Positions 25,158-33,402 of a stretch of DNA of 55,690 bases are shown here, in pieces. Position 1 is the first letter of the stretch. The number at the start of each line of letters is the position of its first letter. Origin of the DNA: Marivita hallyeonensis. GTDB lineage: Bacteria; Pseudomonadota; Alphaproteobacteria; Rhodobacterales; Rhodobacteraceae. A program made the translations under genes and the position numbers. The stretch lies in contig NZ_FQXC01000010.1 of the NCBI RefSeq assembly GCF_900129875.1, positions 1 to 55,690 of the forward strand, read 5' to 3'. A model generated the notes under the pieces. It ran no database searches and had not been told where the DNA came from. It saw only the letters and a list, made by a program, of their open reading frames with translations.

Positions 25158-25864
25158 GCCGCCCGCGCCTCGCGCCGTTTGAGGTAAAGCTCGGTCTGCG
25201 CGCCGACTGCCATGGCGATCAAAGCGGCGAAGATGATGCCGAGCGACCATGGCACCCATCCGAACGCGATGGCCATCGCGCAGGAGGTCAGGGCAGCGAC
25301 GACGTGGGGCAGGGACCGCAAGAGCGGCGCGGTCAGGGCAATGAAGCAGACCGGCACCGCGAAATCGAGCGACCAGCTGTCGGGGATCGCCTGTCCCATG
25401 ACCGCGCCCAGAAAGGTGCAGCCGTACCAGATCGGGCAGATCAGCATCATCGCGCCGAAGTAGTAGGCGACCTTGGCGTCCGGCGTCATCTCGGGCCGGT
25501 CCTCATATGTTTTGACCGCGACCGCGAAGGCCTGATCGACCATGAGGTAGGCCATCAAGGCACGCGTCCCAAAGCGCGCGTGGCCGACATGCGGGACGAG
25601 GGCGGCGGAATACATGGCCATCCGCAGGTTCACCGCCAGTGCGGTCAGAAGTGCGATGAAAACCGGCGCCTGATCCTGCAAGAGCGCCAGCGCGGTGAAC
25701 TGCGACGCCCCGGCGATCACCAGCACGGACATCGACATGGTTTGCAACACGTCCAGCCCGGCATCCCGCGCGACGACACCGAACAACATGGAGTAAGGGA
25801 CGACGATGAGGATAAACGGCGCGCAGTCGAGATAGCCGCGCCAGAAGGCTTTGGTTGGGGTCAT
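25154..25864 (-). CDS. azlC: AzlC-family branched-chain amino acid exporter subunit
   Basis: A 236-residue membrane protein of the AzlC family. It has several hydrophobic helices and the characteristic GASQFTALALL segment near residue 52 and NLRMAMYSAAL near residue 79. With AzlD it forms an exporter. The ATG at 25864 overlaps the stop of the preceding secreted-protein gene by four bases (ATGA), which fixes the start over a longer in-frame reading. Confidence 0.87.
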   Translation of the reverse strand: MTPTKAFWRGYLDCAPFILIVVPYSMLFGVVARDAGLDVLQTMSMSVLVIAGASQFTALALLQDQAPVFIALLTALAVNLRMAMYSAALVPHVGHARFGTRALMAYLMVDQAFAVAVKTYEDRPEMTPDAKVAYYFGAMMLICPIWYGCTFLGAVMGQAIPDSWSLDFAVPVCFIALTAPLLRSLPHVVAALTSCAMAIAFGWVPWSLGIIFAALIAMAVGAQTELYLKRREARAA

Positions 25865-26349
25865 CGCAGGCTTTGCGCCCGCATCTTGACCCGCAGATAG
25901 GCCAAGCCCGAAGCCGACGCTTCGCATTGCGCGCGCTGTCGGGCGATCTGGTTTCCGGTTGCCTCTGACCCGACCTTGGCCAGCTCCTCCATCCGGTCGC
26001 ACTGCATGAGGTTGGCAAGCAGATCGTATTTCAACTCCACCCCTGCGATCGCCGCGATCCGGTCATCGGCGGTTTCCGCGATGCGCTCCATTTCCGCGGA
26101 AATCCCGATGCGCCACGCCTCGCGCGCCTGATTGTAACAGAGCACCGCAGAGGCGGTCATATCGTCCGGCGTGGTCAGGCACCGCTGATGCGCTTCATCC
26201 ACGCAAGAGGCCGGATTTTGCTGCTGGACAAGCCGCGCCGCCAGACACGCGTCAGCGGCAACCAGGTTGACGTCTGCAGAGGCGGAGGAAGACAGGATAC
26301 AGAGCAGGGCGCTCGCCGTTTTCCGCCACCGCATAAAAACTGCGAACAT
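25861..26349 (-). CDS. Small secreted cysteine-containing protein (LprI-like)
   Basis: A 162-residue protein with a signal peptide of about 25 residues (basic MRWRK, hydrophobic SALLCIL, then SASA). The mature part is helical and has cysteines at spacings typical of the lysozyme-inhibitor LprI N-terminal/DUF1311 group, for example DACLAARLV, ASCVDEAHQRC and LCYNQAREAW. The family link is tentative. The start is the ATG with GGGGGA six bases upstream; an inner Met at 26334 is possible. It is the first gene of the operon with azlC, azlD and rraA, and operator 4 is 42 bases upstream. Confidence 0.65.
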   Translation of the reverse strand: MFAVFMRWRKTASALLCILSSSASADVNLVAADACLAARLVQQQNPASCVDEAHQRCLTTPDDMTASAVLCYNQAREAWRIGISAEMERIAETADDRIAAIAGVELKYDLLANLMQCDRMEELAKVGSEATGNQIARQRAQCEASASGLAYLRVKMRAQSLR

Positions 26350-26390
26350 CCTGTTTCCCCCGTTACACAGGCGTCATTTGCCCTTGCATT

Positions 26391-26400
26391 TGGTATACCA
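26391..26400. promoter_or_regulatory. Operator 4: TGGTATACCA between the azl operon and the IlvD-type dehydratase gene
   Basis: The exact ten-base core, flanked by ATT on the left and TTT on the right. It is 42 bases from the leftward start and 63 bases from the rightward dehydratase start. Confidence 0.83.
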
Positions 26401-26462
26401 TTTCGAAATGCTATGCCAAGCGCCCCATCCACGAGGGCGGACAGAATCCATGGGAGGGTAAG

Positions 26463-28244
26463 ATGTCGGACACCCGCGCCAACAAGCGGTTCCGCTCGCA
26501 GGAGTGGTTTGACAACCCCAACAACCCGGGCATGACCGCGCTCTATACCGAGCGCTATCAGAACAGCACCTTCACCCGCGAAGAGCTGCAAAGCGCCCGC
26601 CCCGTGATCGGTATCGCGCAGACCGGGTCCGACCTTGTGCCGTGCAACAAGATCCACGTCTTCCTGATGGACCGGATCAAGGCGGGCATCCGCGAGGCAG
26701 GCGGCATTCCGATGGAATTCCCGGTGCATCCGATCCAGGAGACTGGCAAGCGCCCGACCGCCGCCTTGGACCGGAACCTGCAATATCTGAGCCTCGTCGA
26801 AGTGCTGCACGGCTACCCGATTGACGGTGTTGTGCTGACGACCGGTTGCGACAAGACCACGCCAGCGATGCTGATGGGGGCGGCCACTGTGGACCTGCCC
26901 GCGATTGCGCTGAATGGCGGGCCGATGCTGGATGGCTGGTGGAAAGGCAAGCGCGCCGGATCGGGTGCGATCGTCTGGGAAAGCCGTCGCCTGCTGGCCG
27001 AGGGCAAGATCGACTACGAAGAGTTCATGAAGCGCGTCTGTTCTTCTGCGCCGTCGCACGGGCATTGCAACACGATGGGCACCGCCAGCACGATGAACGC
27101 GATGGCCGAGGCGTTGGGCATGAGCCTGACCGGCAACAGCGCGATTCCGGCCCCCTTCCGCGAACGGATGGCGATGGCCTATGAGACCGGCAAGCGGATC
27201 GTGGGGATGGTCTATGAGGACCTCAAGCCGTCCGATATCTTGACGCGTGAGGCATTTGAAAACGCGATTGTGGTGAATGCCGCGATTGGTGGATCGACCA
27301 ACGCGCCGCCGCATCTGCAAGCCGTTGCGCGGCATATCGGTGTGGACCTGCACGTGACGGACTGGGAGAAGCATGGCTTCGACGTACCGCTCATGGTCAA
27401 CATGCAGCCCGCCGGAGAATACCTTGGTGAGAGCTTCTTCCGCGCCGGCGGTGTGCCTGCGGTGATGGGCGAGTTGGTCAAGGCCGACCGCCTGCATCTG
27501 GATGTGATGACCGCAACCGGCAAGACGATGGGTGAGAACCTGAAAGGTTGGGAAAGCGAAGACACCGACGTTATCACCACCTACGCCAAGCCGATGCGCA
27601 CGAATGCCGGGTTCAAGGTGCTGTCGGGCAACCTGTTCGAGTCCGCGTTGATGAAGACGAGCGTCATTTCCAAAGATTTCCGCGATAGGTATCTGTCGGA
27701 ACCGGGCAACGAAGGTGTGTTCGAGGCCCGCGCTGTCGTCTTTGAGGGCCCCGAGGATTACCACGACCGGATCAACGACGCGTCGCTCGAGATTGACGAC
27801 CGCACGATCCTGTTCATTCGTGGGGTTGGATGCGTCGGGTATCCCGGATCGGCGGAGGTGGTGAATATGCTGCCGCCGGATGCGATTGTGAAGCAGGGGA
27901 TCAACCATTTGCCCACCGTGGGCGACGGGCGTCAGTCCGGCACGTCGGAAAGCCCGTCGATCCTGAACGCCTCGCCCGAGGCGGTCGTGGGCGGCGGATT
28001 GGCGTTCTTGCAGACCGGCGACCGCGTGCGGCTCGACCTCAATAACAGCACAATGAACGCGCTGGTGTCGGATGACGATTGGCAGGCGCGGATCGACGCG
28101 TGGCAAGCGCCGGAGCTGAAACACCAGACGCCGTGGCAGGAGATTTACCGAAAGCATGTCGGTCAGTTGTCCGACGGAGGCTGCCTCGAACTGGCGACGG
28201 CGTATCAGCGCATTCGCCATGATCTGCCGCGCGACAATCACTGA
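26463..28244 (+). CDS. IlvD/Edd-family sugar-acid dehydratase (D-xylonate dehydratase-like)
   Basis: A 593-residue iron-sulfur dehydratase. Segments such as RFRSQEWFDNP, GIAQTGSDLVPCN, TTGCDKTTPA, APSHGHCNTMGTASTMN and the C-terminal TPWQEIYRKHVGQL agree closely with my memory of Caulobacter XylD. The cysteines in PCN, GCDK and GHCNT are the expected cluster ligands. It would dehydrate D-xylonate (or L-arabinonate/gluconate) to the 2-keto-3-deoxy acid, the substrate of the two dehydratases at 1317 and 16580. A strong GGGAGGG site precedes the ATG, and operator 4 lies 63 bases upstream. The length matches the family. Confidence 0.88.
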   Translation: MSDTRANKRFRSQEWFDNPNNPGMTALYTERYQNSTFTREELQSARPVIGIAQTGSDLVPCNKIHVFLMDRIKAGIREAGGIPMEFPVHPIQETGKRPTAALDRNLQYLSLVEVLHGYPIDGVVLTTGCDKTTPAMLMGAATVDLPAIALNGGPMLDGWWKGKRAGSGAIVWESRRLLAEGKIDYEEFMKRVCSSAPSHGHCNTMGTASTMNAMAEALGMSLTGNSAIPAPFRERMAMAYETGKRIVGMVYEDLKPSDILTREAFENAIVVNAAIGGSTNAPPHLQAVARHIGVDLHVTDWEKHGFDVPLMVNMQPAGEYLGESFFRAGGVPAVMGELVKADRLHLDVMTATGKTMGENLKGWESEDTDVITTYAKPMRTNAGFKVLSGNLFESALMKTSVISKDFRDRYLSEPGNEGVFEARAVVFEGPEDYHDRINDASLEIDDRTILFIRGVGCVGYPGSAEVVNMLPPDAIVKQGINHLPTVGDGRQSGTSESPSILNASPEAVVGGGLAFLQTGDRVRLDLNNSTMNALVSDDDWQARIDAWQAPELKHQTPWQEIYRKHVGQLSDGGCLELATAYQRIRHDLPRDNH

Positions 28245-28251
28245 GATCGGA

Positions 28252-28300
28252 TTGGGGGCGCTGCCCCCAAACCCCCGGGAATATTTTTGAACCAGAGAAG
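28252..28300 (+). repeat. G/C-rich intergenic repeat, copy 2 (diverged)
   Basis: The hairpin TTGGGGGC/GCCCCCAA with a three-base loop, followed by ACCCCCGGGAATATTTTTG and a tail diverged from copies 1 and 3. It lies between the dehydratase and the SDR gene, which point the same way. Confidence 0.7.
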
Positions 28301-28316
28301 ATAAGGACCTGCGCTC

Positions 28317-29054
28317 ATGTCACAGAGCATCATCATCACAGGCGGCGGGCGCGGGATCGGCAAGGCGACGGCGGAGGTTTTTCTGAACGCGGGCTGGCAT
28401 GTAGGCGTGGTCGGGCGCACGGCTTCGGCGCTTCAGGACGTGGCGGACAGCCATGAGAACGCGCTGGCGATGCCCTGCGATGTGACGGATGAAGCCTCGG
28501 TAGCGGATGCGTTTGGCAAGGCGGCCGAGACCTGGGGGCATGTTGATGTGCTTTTCAACAATGCCGGCGTGTCTTTGGGCGCCGCCACGGTGGACGAGAT
28601 CGACGTCGCCGACTGGCGCAACCTGATCGACATCAACGTGACCGGCAGCTTCATCTGCGCCAAGGTCGCTTTTGGCCTGATGCGTGCGCAGGATCCGCAG
28701 GGCGGGCGGATCATCAACAACGGCTCGGTCTCGGCTTACGTGCCCCGCTACGGGTCGGCGGCCTACACCACGTCGAAACACGCGATCACCGGGCTGACTC
28801 GATCGATCTCTCTGGATGGGCGGGCGTTCAACATCGCGTGCGGCCAGATCGATATCGGCAATGCGCTGACCGACATGGCGGCGAAGATGACCAAGGGCGT
28901 GCCGCAGGCGGATGGATCGATTGCGGTGGAGCCGGTGATGGACGTGTCCAATGTGGCCAAGTCGGTGCTGCACATGGCGTCGCTGCCGTTGGAGGCGAAT
29001 GTGCAGTTCATGACGGTGATGGCGTCAGCGATGCCCTACATCGGTCGAGGTTAG
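28317..29054 (+). CDS. Short-chain dehydrogenase/reductase
   Basis: A 245-residue classical SDR with TGGGRGIGKA (residues 8-17), NNAG, a serine in NNGSVSAY and the catalytic YTTSK. It follows the xylonate-type dehydratase by 72 bases in the same direction and has AAGGA nine bases before the ATG, so it probably belongs to that transcript. The substrate is not evident; an aldose or hydroxy-acid dehydrogenase role in the same pathway is possible. The stop overlaps the convergent phosphoesterase stop by four bases. Confidence 0.8.
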   Translation: MSQSIIITGGGRGIGKATAEVFLNAGWHVGVVGRTASALQDVADSHENALAMPCDVTDEASVADAFGKAAETWGHVDVLFNNAGVSLGAATVDEIDVADWRNLIDINVTGSFICAKVAFGLMRAQDPQGGRIINNGSVSAYVPRYGSAAYTTSKHAITGLTRSISLDGRAFNIACGQIDIGNALTDMAAKMTKGVPQADGSIAVEPVMDVSNVAKSVLHMASLPLEANVQFMTVMASAMPYIGRG

Positions 29055-29794
29055 GCTGACACCCAGCCGGTGCCCACCGCGCGGGCCCATTCGGGGCGGT
29101 TCTGCGCCTTGGCAAGGGCGACCATCCCGCGCGGATCATAGGGCACCGAACGAAATGTGATCAGCCAACCGGCATGCTTTTGTTCAGCGATGGCGTATGA
29201 AGCATTGGGCGTTCCGGTCTGCATCTCGTGATAGACCGGATGATCGTCATCGTAACCCGGACAACCGACACTCCCCGGATTGAGGACAACTCTGCCATCG
29301 GTGAGGCGGACGACCCTTGGAACATGTGTGTGCGCGCAGAGGATCAGGCTGGCATCGATCCCCTGCGCCTCGGCTTCGATTTCCGCACGCGTGGACGCTC
29401 TGATCGTGCCGTCGTCTTCGACACGTTCGAGCCAATAGGCCAGATCGCTTGCCGGTGTGCCGTGGCAGAGGAAGACATCCTCGAAGACCGTCAGGGTCGG
29501 CGACAGCGTGCGGAGCCAATCAAGGTGTTCGGGGCGCAGTTGATCGTAGGCGACGCGGTCGGACGGGCCCATGTCCTCGGGGGTTTTTTCGATCAGCCAT
29601 CGGTCGTGATTGCCGCGGATGGATGGGAAATCGCGCGACATCAGAAGCTCGGCCGTACCATGCGCATCCAGTGGGCCGCTGAAATGGTCGCCGAGGTTGA
29701 CCGCATCTGTCAGGCCAAGCGCGTCCATATCCGCGAACACGGCTTTCAAAGCGTCAGAGTTCCCGTGGATATCGGCAAGGACAGCGAATTTCAT
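29051..29794 (-). CDS. Calcineurin-like metallophosphoesterase
   Basis: A 247-residue YfcE/MJ0936-type phosphodiesterase. The metal motifs are in order: ADIHGN (residues 7-12), GDHFSGP, GNHD, and CAHTHVP in place of the usual GHTH. It would hydrolyse a phosphomonoester or diester. The ATG at 29794 is placed by the family start just before FAVLADIHGN; the Shine-Dalgarno is weak. It is the last gene of the long leftward operon from 40516. Its link to sugar-acid catabolism is not clear. Confidence 0.82.
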   Translation of the reverse strand: MKFAVLADIHGNSDALKAVFADMDALGLTDAVNLGDHFSGPLDAHGTAELLMSRDFPSIRGNHDRWLIEKTPEDMGPSDRVAYDQLRPEHLDWLRTLSPTLTVFEDVFLCHGTPASDLAYWLERVEDDGTIRASTRAEIEAEAQGIDASLILCAHTHVPRVVRLTDGRVVLNPGSVGCPGYDDDHPVYHEMQTGTPNASYAIAEQKHAGWLITFRSVPYDPRGMVALAKAQNRPEWARAVGTGWVSA

Positions 29795-29824
29795 CCGGTG
29801 ACAGTGGCAGAGGCGGCGCAAAAA

Positions 29825-30712
29825 TCAACCGCCCTTCACCTTGCGCTCGCGCGCCCAGATGTAGAGGCCGGAGGCGATGATGATCGCGCCACCGCCAAGC
29901 GTGTAAATCGTGGGCCATGTGTTGAAGACGACGATCCCGGCAAACGCGGCAAAGACGATCTGGGCGTAGAACATCGGAGACAGGAGCGAGGCGTCAGCCC
30001 AGCGATGCGCTGTCGTGGCGGCGATGTGGCCCGTGGCTCCGAAAAAGCCGATCCCGCAGAAGACGACCCAGGCGGTCGGATCGGACGGCCAGGTCCAGCC
30101 TTTGATGACAAAGGGCAACAGGACGGCGGTGGCAACGGCGGAAGACCACACCTGTTGGGTCGCGTTGCTTTCGATGCCCGCGAGCATGCGGGTCATCACG
30201 AAATAAAGCGATGCCACGATCACCGACGTGATTGAGAACAGCATCGCGGGATGCCACTCCGCGCCCCAGGGCTGGGTGACCACCAGTACGCCGGAAAAGC
30301 CGACACAGACCGCCACGATGCGCCGGATGCCGACGGTTTCACCAAGCATCGGGATGGCCAGCAATGTGACGACGATTGGGATCGTGAACTGGATTGTGGT
30401 GGTGAGCGTGATCGGCAAATAGCTGAGCGCCAGAAAATTGAGAATCGTGCTGCCCAGAAGGCAGATAGATCGCAGGAATTGCAGTTTCGGACTTTGCGAG
30501 CGCAGCGCCGCGCGCCCCTCTTGCGGCAAATAGACGAGAAGCGCCACGATCAGGTGCCCGGCGTAGCGCGCGAACACGACCTGCAGCGCGGGCAGACCCG
30601 CGATCAGAAGCCATTTGGCCGAGGTGTCGATACAGGTGAATAGCGCCACCGCCAGCAGCATGACGCCAATGCCGGCGGCGGTTTTGTCTTCGCGGGGAAG
30701 AACGCCTACCAA
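29825..30712 (-). CDS. EamA/DMT-superfamily transporter
   Basis: A 295-residue membrane protein with about ten hydrophobic segments arranged as two EamA halves. It belongs to the drug/metabolite transporter superfamily; the substrate is unknown. It starts seven bases after the SDR stop in the leftward operon. It may export or take up a pathway metabolite. Confidence 0.83.
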   Translation of the reverse strand: MVGVLPREDKTAAGIGVMLLAVALFTCIDTSAKWLLIAGLPALQVVFARYAGHLIVALLVYLPQEGRAALRSQSPKLQFLRSICLLGSTILNFLALSYLPITLTTTIQFTIPIVVTLLAIPMLGETVGIRRIVAVCVGFSGVLVVTQPWGAEWHPAMLFSITSVIVASLYFVMTRMLAGIESNATQQVWSSAVATAVLLPFVIKGWTWPSDPTAWVVFCGIGFFGATGHIAATTAHRWADASLLSPMFYAQIVFAAFAGIVVFNTWPTIYTLGGGAIIIASGLYIWARERKVKGG

Positions 30713-30719
30713 GCGCGCC

Positions 30720-31448
30720 TCATATTGTCATACCGCCGTCGATGCTGATGCACTGACCTGTCATGTAGCGCGCCTCATCCGAACCGAGGTAGACCACGAG
30801 GTCGGCGATTTCGGGCGCGGTGCCGATCCGGCCCATCGGCTGCCGCGCGACGAAAGCCTTCATGGCGCCGTCATAGTCGCCCGTGGCCTTGAGGCGCTCA
30901 TGCAGGGACGGGCTGTCCACTGTTCCGGGGGCGATGGCATTGCAGGTGATCCCCTTGGTCACAAAGTCAGCGGCCACCGATTTGGTCAGGCCGACCACCG
31001 CCGCCTTCGACGTGCCGTAGATGCAGCGGTTGGGGAGGCCCTGCACGCTTGAGGCGACAGAGGAGATGTTCACGATGGATCCGCGGCCCGCATCGAGCAT
31101 GCCCGGCAAAGCGGCCTGAATGGCGTGCATCTGCGCGCGCACGTTCAGGTGCATCGCAAAAGCGAACTCATCATCCGTGACGTCAAGCACAGAACCGCCA
31201 TGCACGTGCCCGGCGCAATTGACGAGGATATCGGGCGCTGCGTCCTTAACGGCGCTTTGCAGCGCGGCCTTGTCCAGCACATCGAGCGCGAACGCTCGTG
31301 TCGCATCAAGCCCGTCAAGAAGGTCGCCGCGCAGATCCGTAGCGACCACCTCGGCTCCGTTGGCGATCAAGGCCTCGACGCAGGCGCGGCCAATACCCTG
31401 ACCGGCCGCCGTGACAAAGGCGCGTTTTCCGGAAAGCCGCCCGGTCAT
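30720..31448 (-). CDS. SDR resembling 2-keto-3-deoxy-L-fuconate dehydrogenase
   Basis: A 242-residue classical SDR. It has TAAGQGIG (about residues 13-20), the catalytic YGTSK, and CNAIAPGTVDSPSL. This last segment is typical of the DHRS6/2-keto-3-deoxy-L-fuconate dehydrogenase group. Such enzymes oxidise a 2-keto-3-deoxy acid to a 2,4-diketo-3-deoxy acid. The FAH-family gene at 41423 could then cleave that product. The ATG at 31448 overlaps the preceding stop by four bases, which settles the start over 31475. The reaction is inferred from resemblance and context. Confidence 0.75.
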   Translation of the reverse strand: MTGRLSGKRAFVTAAGQGIGRACVEALIANGAEVVATDLRGDLLDGLDATRAFALDVLDKAALQSAVKDAAPDILVNCAGHVHGGSVLDVTDDEFAFAMHLNVRAQMHAIQAALPGMLDAGRGSIVNISSVASSVQGLPNRCIYGTSKAAVVGLTKSVAADFVTKGITCNAIAPGTVDSPSLHERLKATGDYDGAMKAFVARQPMGRIGTAPEIADLVVYLGSDEARYMTGQCISIDGGMTI

Positions 31449-32323
31449 GACGTGCTCAGGTTTTTGCTCATCCAATCGACCATCTCTGACACCATCTTGT
31501 CGCCGTCACCGTCATTCTTGGCCGCCTTCAACGCGTCATCCGCACATCCGGACATACGACTGTGCAGCCCCAAATCCTGCGTCATTTGCCGATAATAGCC
31601 AACATCTTTCGACGCGTTCGCAATCGAGAAGGCGAGGTTCACATCGCCATCGACCGCATAATTGCGCACGAACTCCATCATGCCAGAGCGCAATGGGCCT
31701 GCGGCCATCACTTCGAACAGCGTTTGACGGTCGATGCCGGCCGCATCAGCGGTGGCAAAGGCTTCGGCCATCGCGCAGGCCGTCGTCATGCCGAAGTAGT
31801 TGTTGATCAGCTTGATCGTGTGACCGTTGCCGAGCTTGCCGAGGTGGAAGACGTTTTCGCCCAGCACATCCAGTACCGGTTTCACCCGGTCGAAGGCGGC
31901 CTTGTCACCGGCACACATGATGTTGAGCAACCCGTCCACCGCATGCGCGGGCGTGCGTCCCAAAGGTGCGTCCAGATAGGCGGCGCCCTTGGCCTCCATA
32001 TCTGCGCCGATCTTGATCGTTGACGCAGGCAGGGACGTGCCGAAATCGATCACAACCTGATCGGGCTTCACCCCGGCCAGCACGCCGTCATCGCCGTAGA
32101 CGCGGGATTCGACGTGGTCCGAGGTGCCCATGCAGAACATCACAACATCGGATTGCTCTGCCACCTCGCGGGCATGCGCGGCCTCAGTCGCGCCGCGCGC
32201 AAGCGCTTCTTCGACGCCGGTGCGGTCGCGGTTGCCAAGAACGATGACATCATAATCCGCCTTCTGCAGGCAGTCGACCATAGCGCGGCCCATCAGACCC
32301 AATCCGATATATCCAACCTTCAT
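31445..32323 (-). CDS. 3-hydroxyisobutyrate dehydrogenase-family oxidoreductase (paralog 3)
   Basis: A 292-residue beta-hydroxyacid dehydrogenase with the GLGLMGRAM loop at the N-terminus, the substrate loop DAPLGRTP and the lysine helix GHTIKLINN. It shares DAPLGRTP with the paralog at 21598, which sets these two apart from LtnD and the gene at 45334. GGGAG lies a few bases before the ATG at 32323. It follows the Gfo/Idh/MocA gene by 14 bases and overlaps the next SDR by four. Confidence 0.8.
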   Translation of the reverse strand: MKVGYIGLGLMGRAMVDCLQKADYDVIVLGNRDRTGVEEALARGATEAAHAREVAEQSDVVMFCMGTSDHVESRVYGDDGVLAGVKPDQVVIDFGTSLPASTIKIGADMEAKGAAYLDAPLGRTPAHAVDGLLNIMCAGDKAAFDRVKPVLDVLGENVFHLGKLGNGHTIKLINNYFGMTTACAMAEAFATADAAGIDRQTLFEVMAAGPLRSGMMEFVRNYAVDGDVNLAFSIANASKDVGYYRQMTQDLGLHSRMSGCADDALKAAKNDGDGDKMVSEMVDWMSKNLSTS

Positions 32324-32337
32324 CTCTCGTCTCCCTT

Positions 32338-33402
32338 TCAAATGCCGGTAAAGTCCCCGGGCACGTCGCTTGCGCGCACCGGTTGGCCCGTGCGCCCCGA
32401 CAGGGCAGCGGCCAGTGTGAGTTGCAATGCCTTCGCCCCGTCCACGCCAGTGCAGAGCACGTCATCTTCGCCGCCCTTCACCACATGTGCAAATCGGGTC
32501 AGCTGGTCGGCAATCGGGTCAATCCTGGGCAGCGCGACGGGCGGATGCCGGTGCAGGGGTTTGGACCATTCGATTTCGCTGTCGTCGCTGCGCCCCCAGC
32601 GGGTCAGCGACGGGAAGGCCAGCGCGCCATCGGTGCCTGTAACGCGCAGGTAGTCTTCGCCCGAGCCGGCGATGGCGGGGTTCTCGTAGCTGCCGGATTC
32701 GAAAGACCAGGGTGACGCGCCTGCATCGGACATCAGCACCGATCCCAGCGCGCCATTGGCAAAGCGCAAGGCCAGCGCGGCGGTGTCTTCGATGGCCAGT
32801 TTTCGGCGCGCCGAGGACAGAAGCGTCGTCACTTCGATAATGTCACCGACCAGAAAGCGCAGGAGGTCAATCTCGTGGCTGAGATTGGTCATCAGCGGAC
32901 CGGCACCGGGCTGTCGCCGCCACTCTGCATCGAAATAGGCAGTGTGCTTGCGGAGGGACCAAAAGGCCTGAAGGCCGACGAGATCGCCCAAATCCGCCAG
33001 CATCTCCCGCGCGAGGATGGTAAAGGGATGGCAGCGCCGATGGTGGCCGGTGTAAAACGGCAGTCCCTTCTGCGCCGCCGCCGTGATCAGCGTATGTGCA
33101 GCATCCACGGTGTGCGCGGTTGGTTTTTCGACCAGAACGGCCCAGCCTTTGTCGAAGCAGCGCATCGCGGTGGGCGCGTGATCCGGTGTCGGCGTGGCAA
33201 TGATCGCCGCCCTTGTCTGGCTTGGTACATCCTCCAGATCGGCCACCACGGGCAGTCCCTGCAGCGCCAACCGGTCGCGCGTGGCGTCGTGCGGCTCCAC
33301 AACCGCTACCAGATCGACCGCCGCGCTGCTCTGCGCGACGTCGATATGGCGCTGACCGATGGAGCCTGCGCCGATTACAACAAGGGGGACGGGCTGGCTC
33401 AC
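32338..33402 (-). CDS. Gfo/Idh/MocA-family oxidoreductase
   Basis: A 354-residue NAD(P)-dependent sugar oxidoreductase with the Rossmann loop VIGAGSIGQRH near residue 8, the signature VEKP near residue 92 and a catalytic HEIDLLRFL helix. Members oxidise sugars, inositols or sugar acids. The start is a GTG that forms a GTGA overlap with the altronate-type dehydratase stop. The substrate is unknown. Confidence 0.82.
   Translation of the reverse strand: MSQPVPLVVIGAGSIGQRHIDVAQSSAAVDLVAVVEPHDATRDRLALQGLPVVADLEDVPSQTRAAIIATPTPDHAPTAMRCFDKGWAVLVEKPTAHTVDAAHTLITAAAQKGLPFYTGHHRRCHPFTILAREMLADLGDLVGLQAFWSLRKHTAYFDAEWRRQPGAGPLMTNLSHEIDLLRFLVGDIIEVTTLLSSARRKLAIEDTAALALRFANGALGSVLMSDAGASPWSFESGSYENPAIAGSGEDYLRVTGTDGALAFPSLTRWGRSDDSEIEWSKPLHRHPPVALPRIDPIADQLTRFAHVVKGGEDDVLCTGVDGAKALQLTLAAALSGRTGQPVRASDVPGDFTGI

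Noticed and set aside
26175-28241. 688-residue leftward frame opposite the IlvD-type dehydratase
   Set aside because: Antisense shadow; the plus strand has all the dehydratase motifs.
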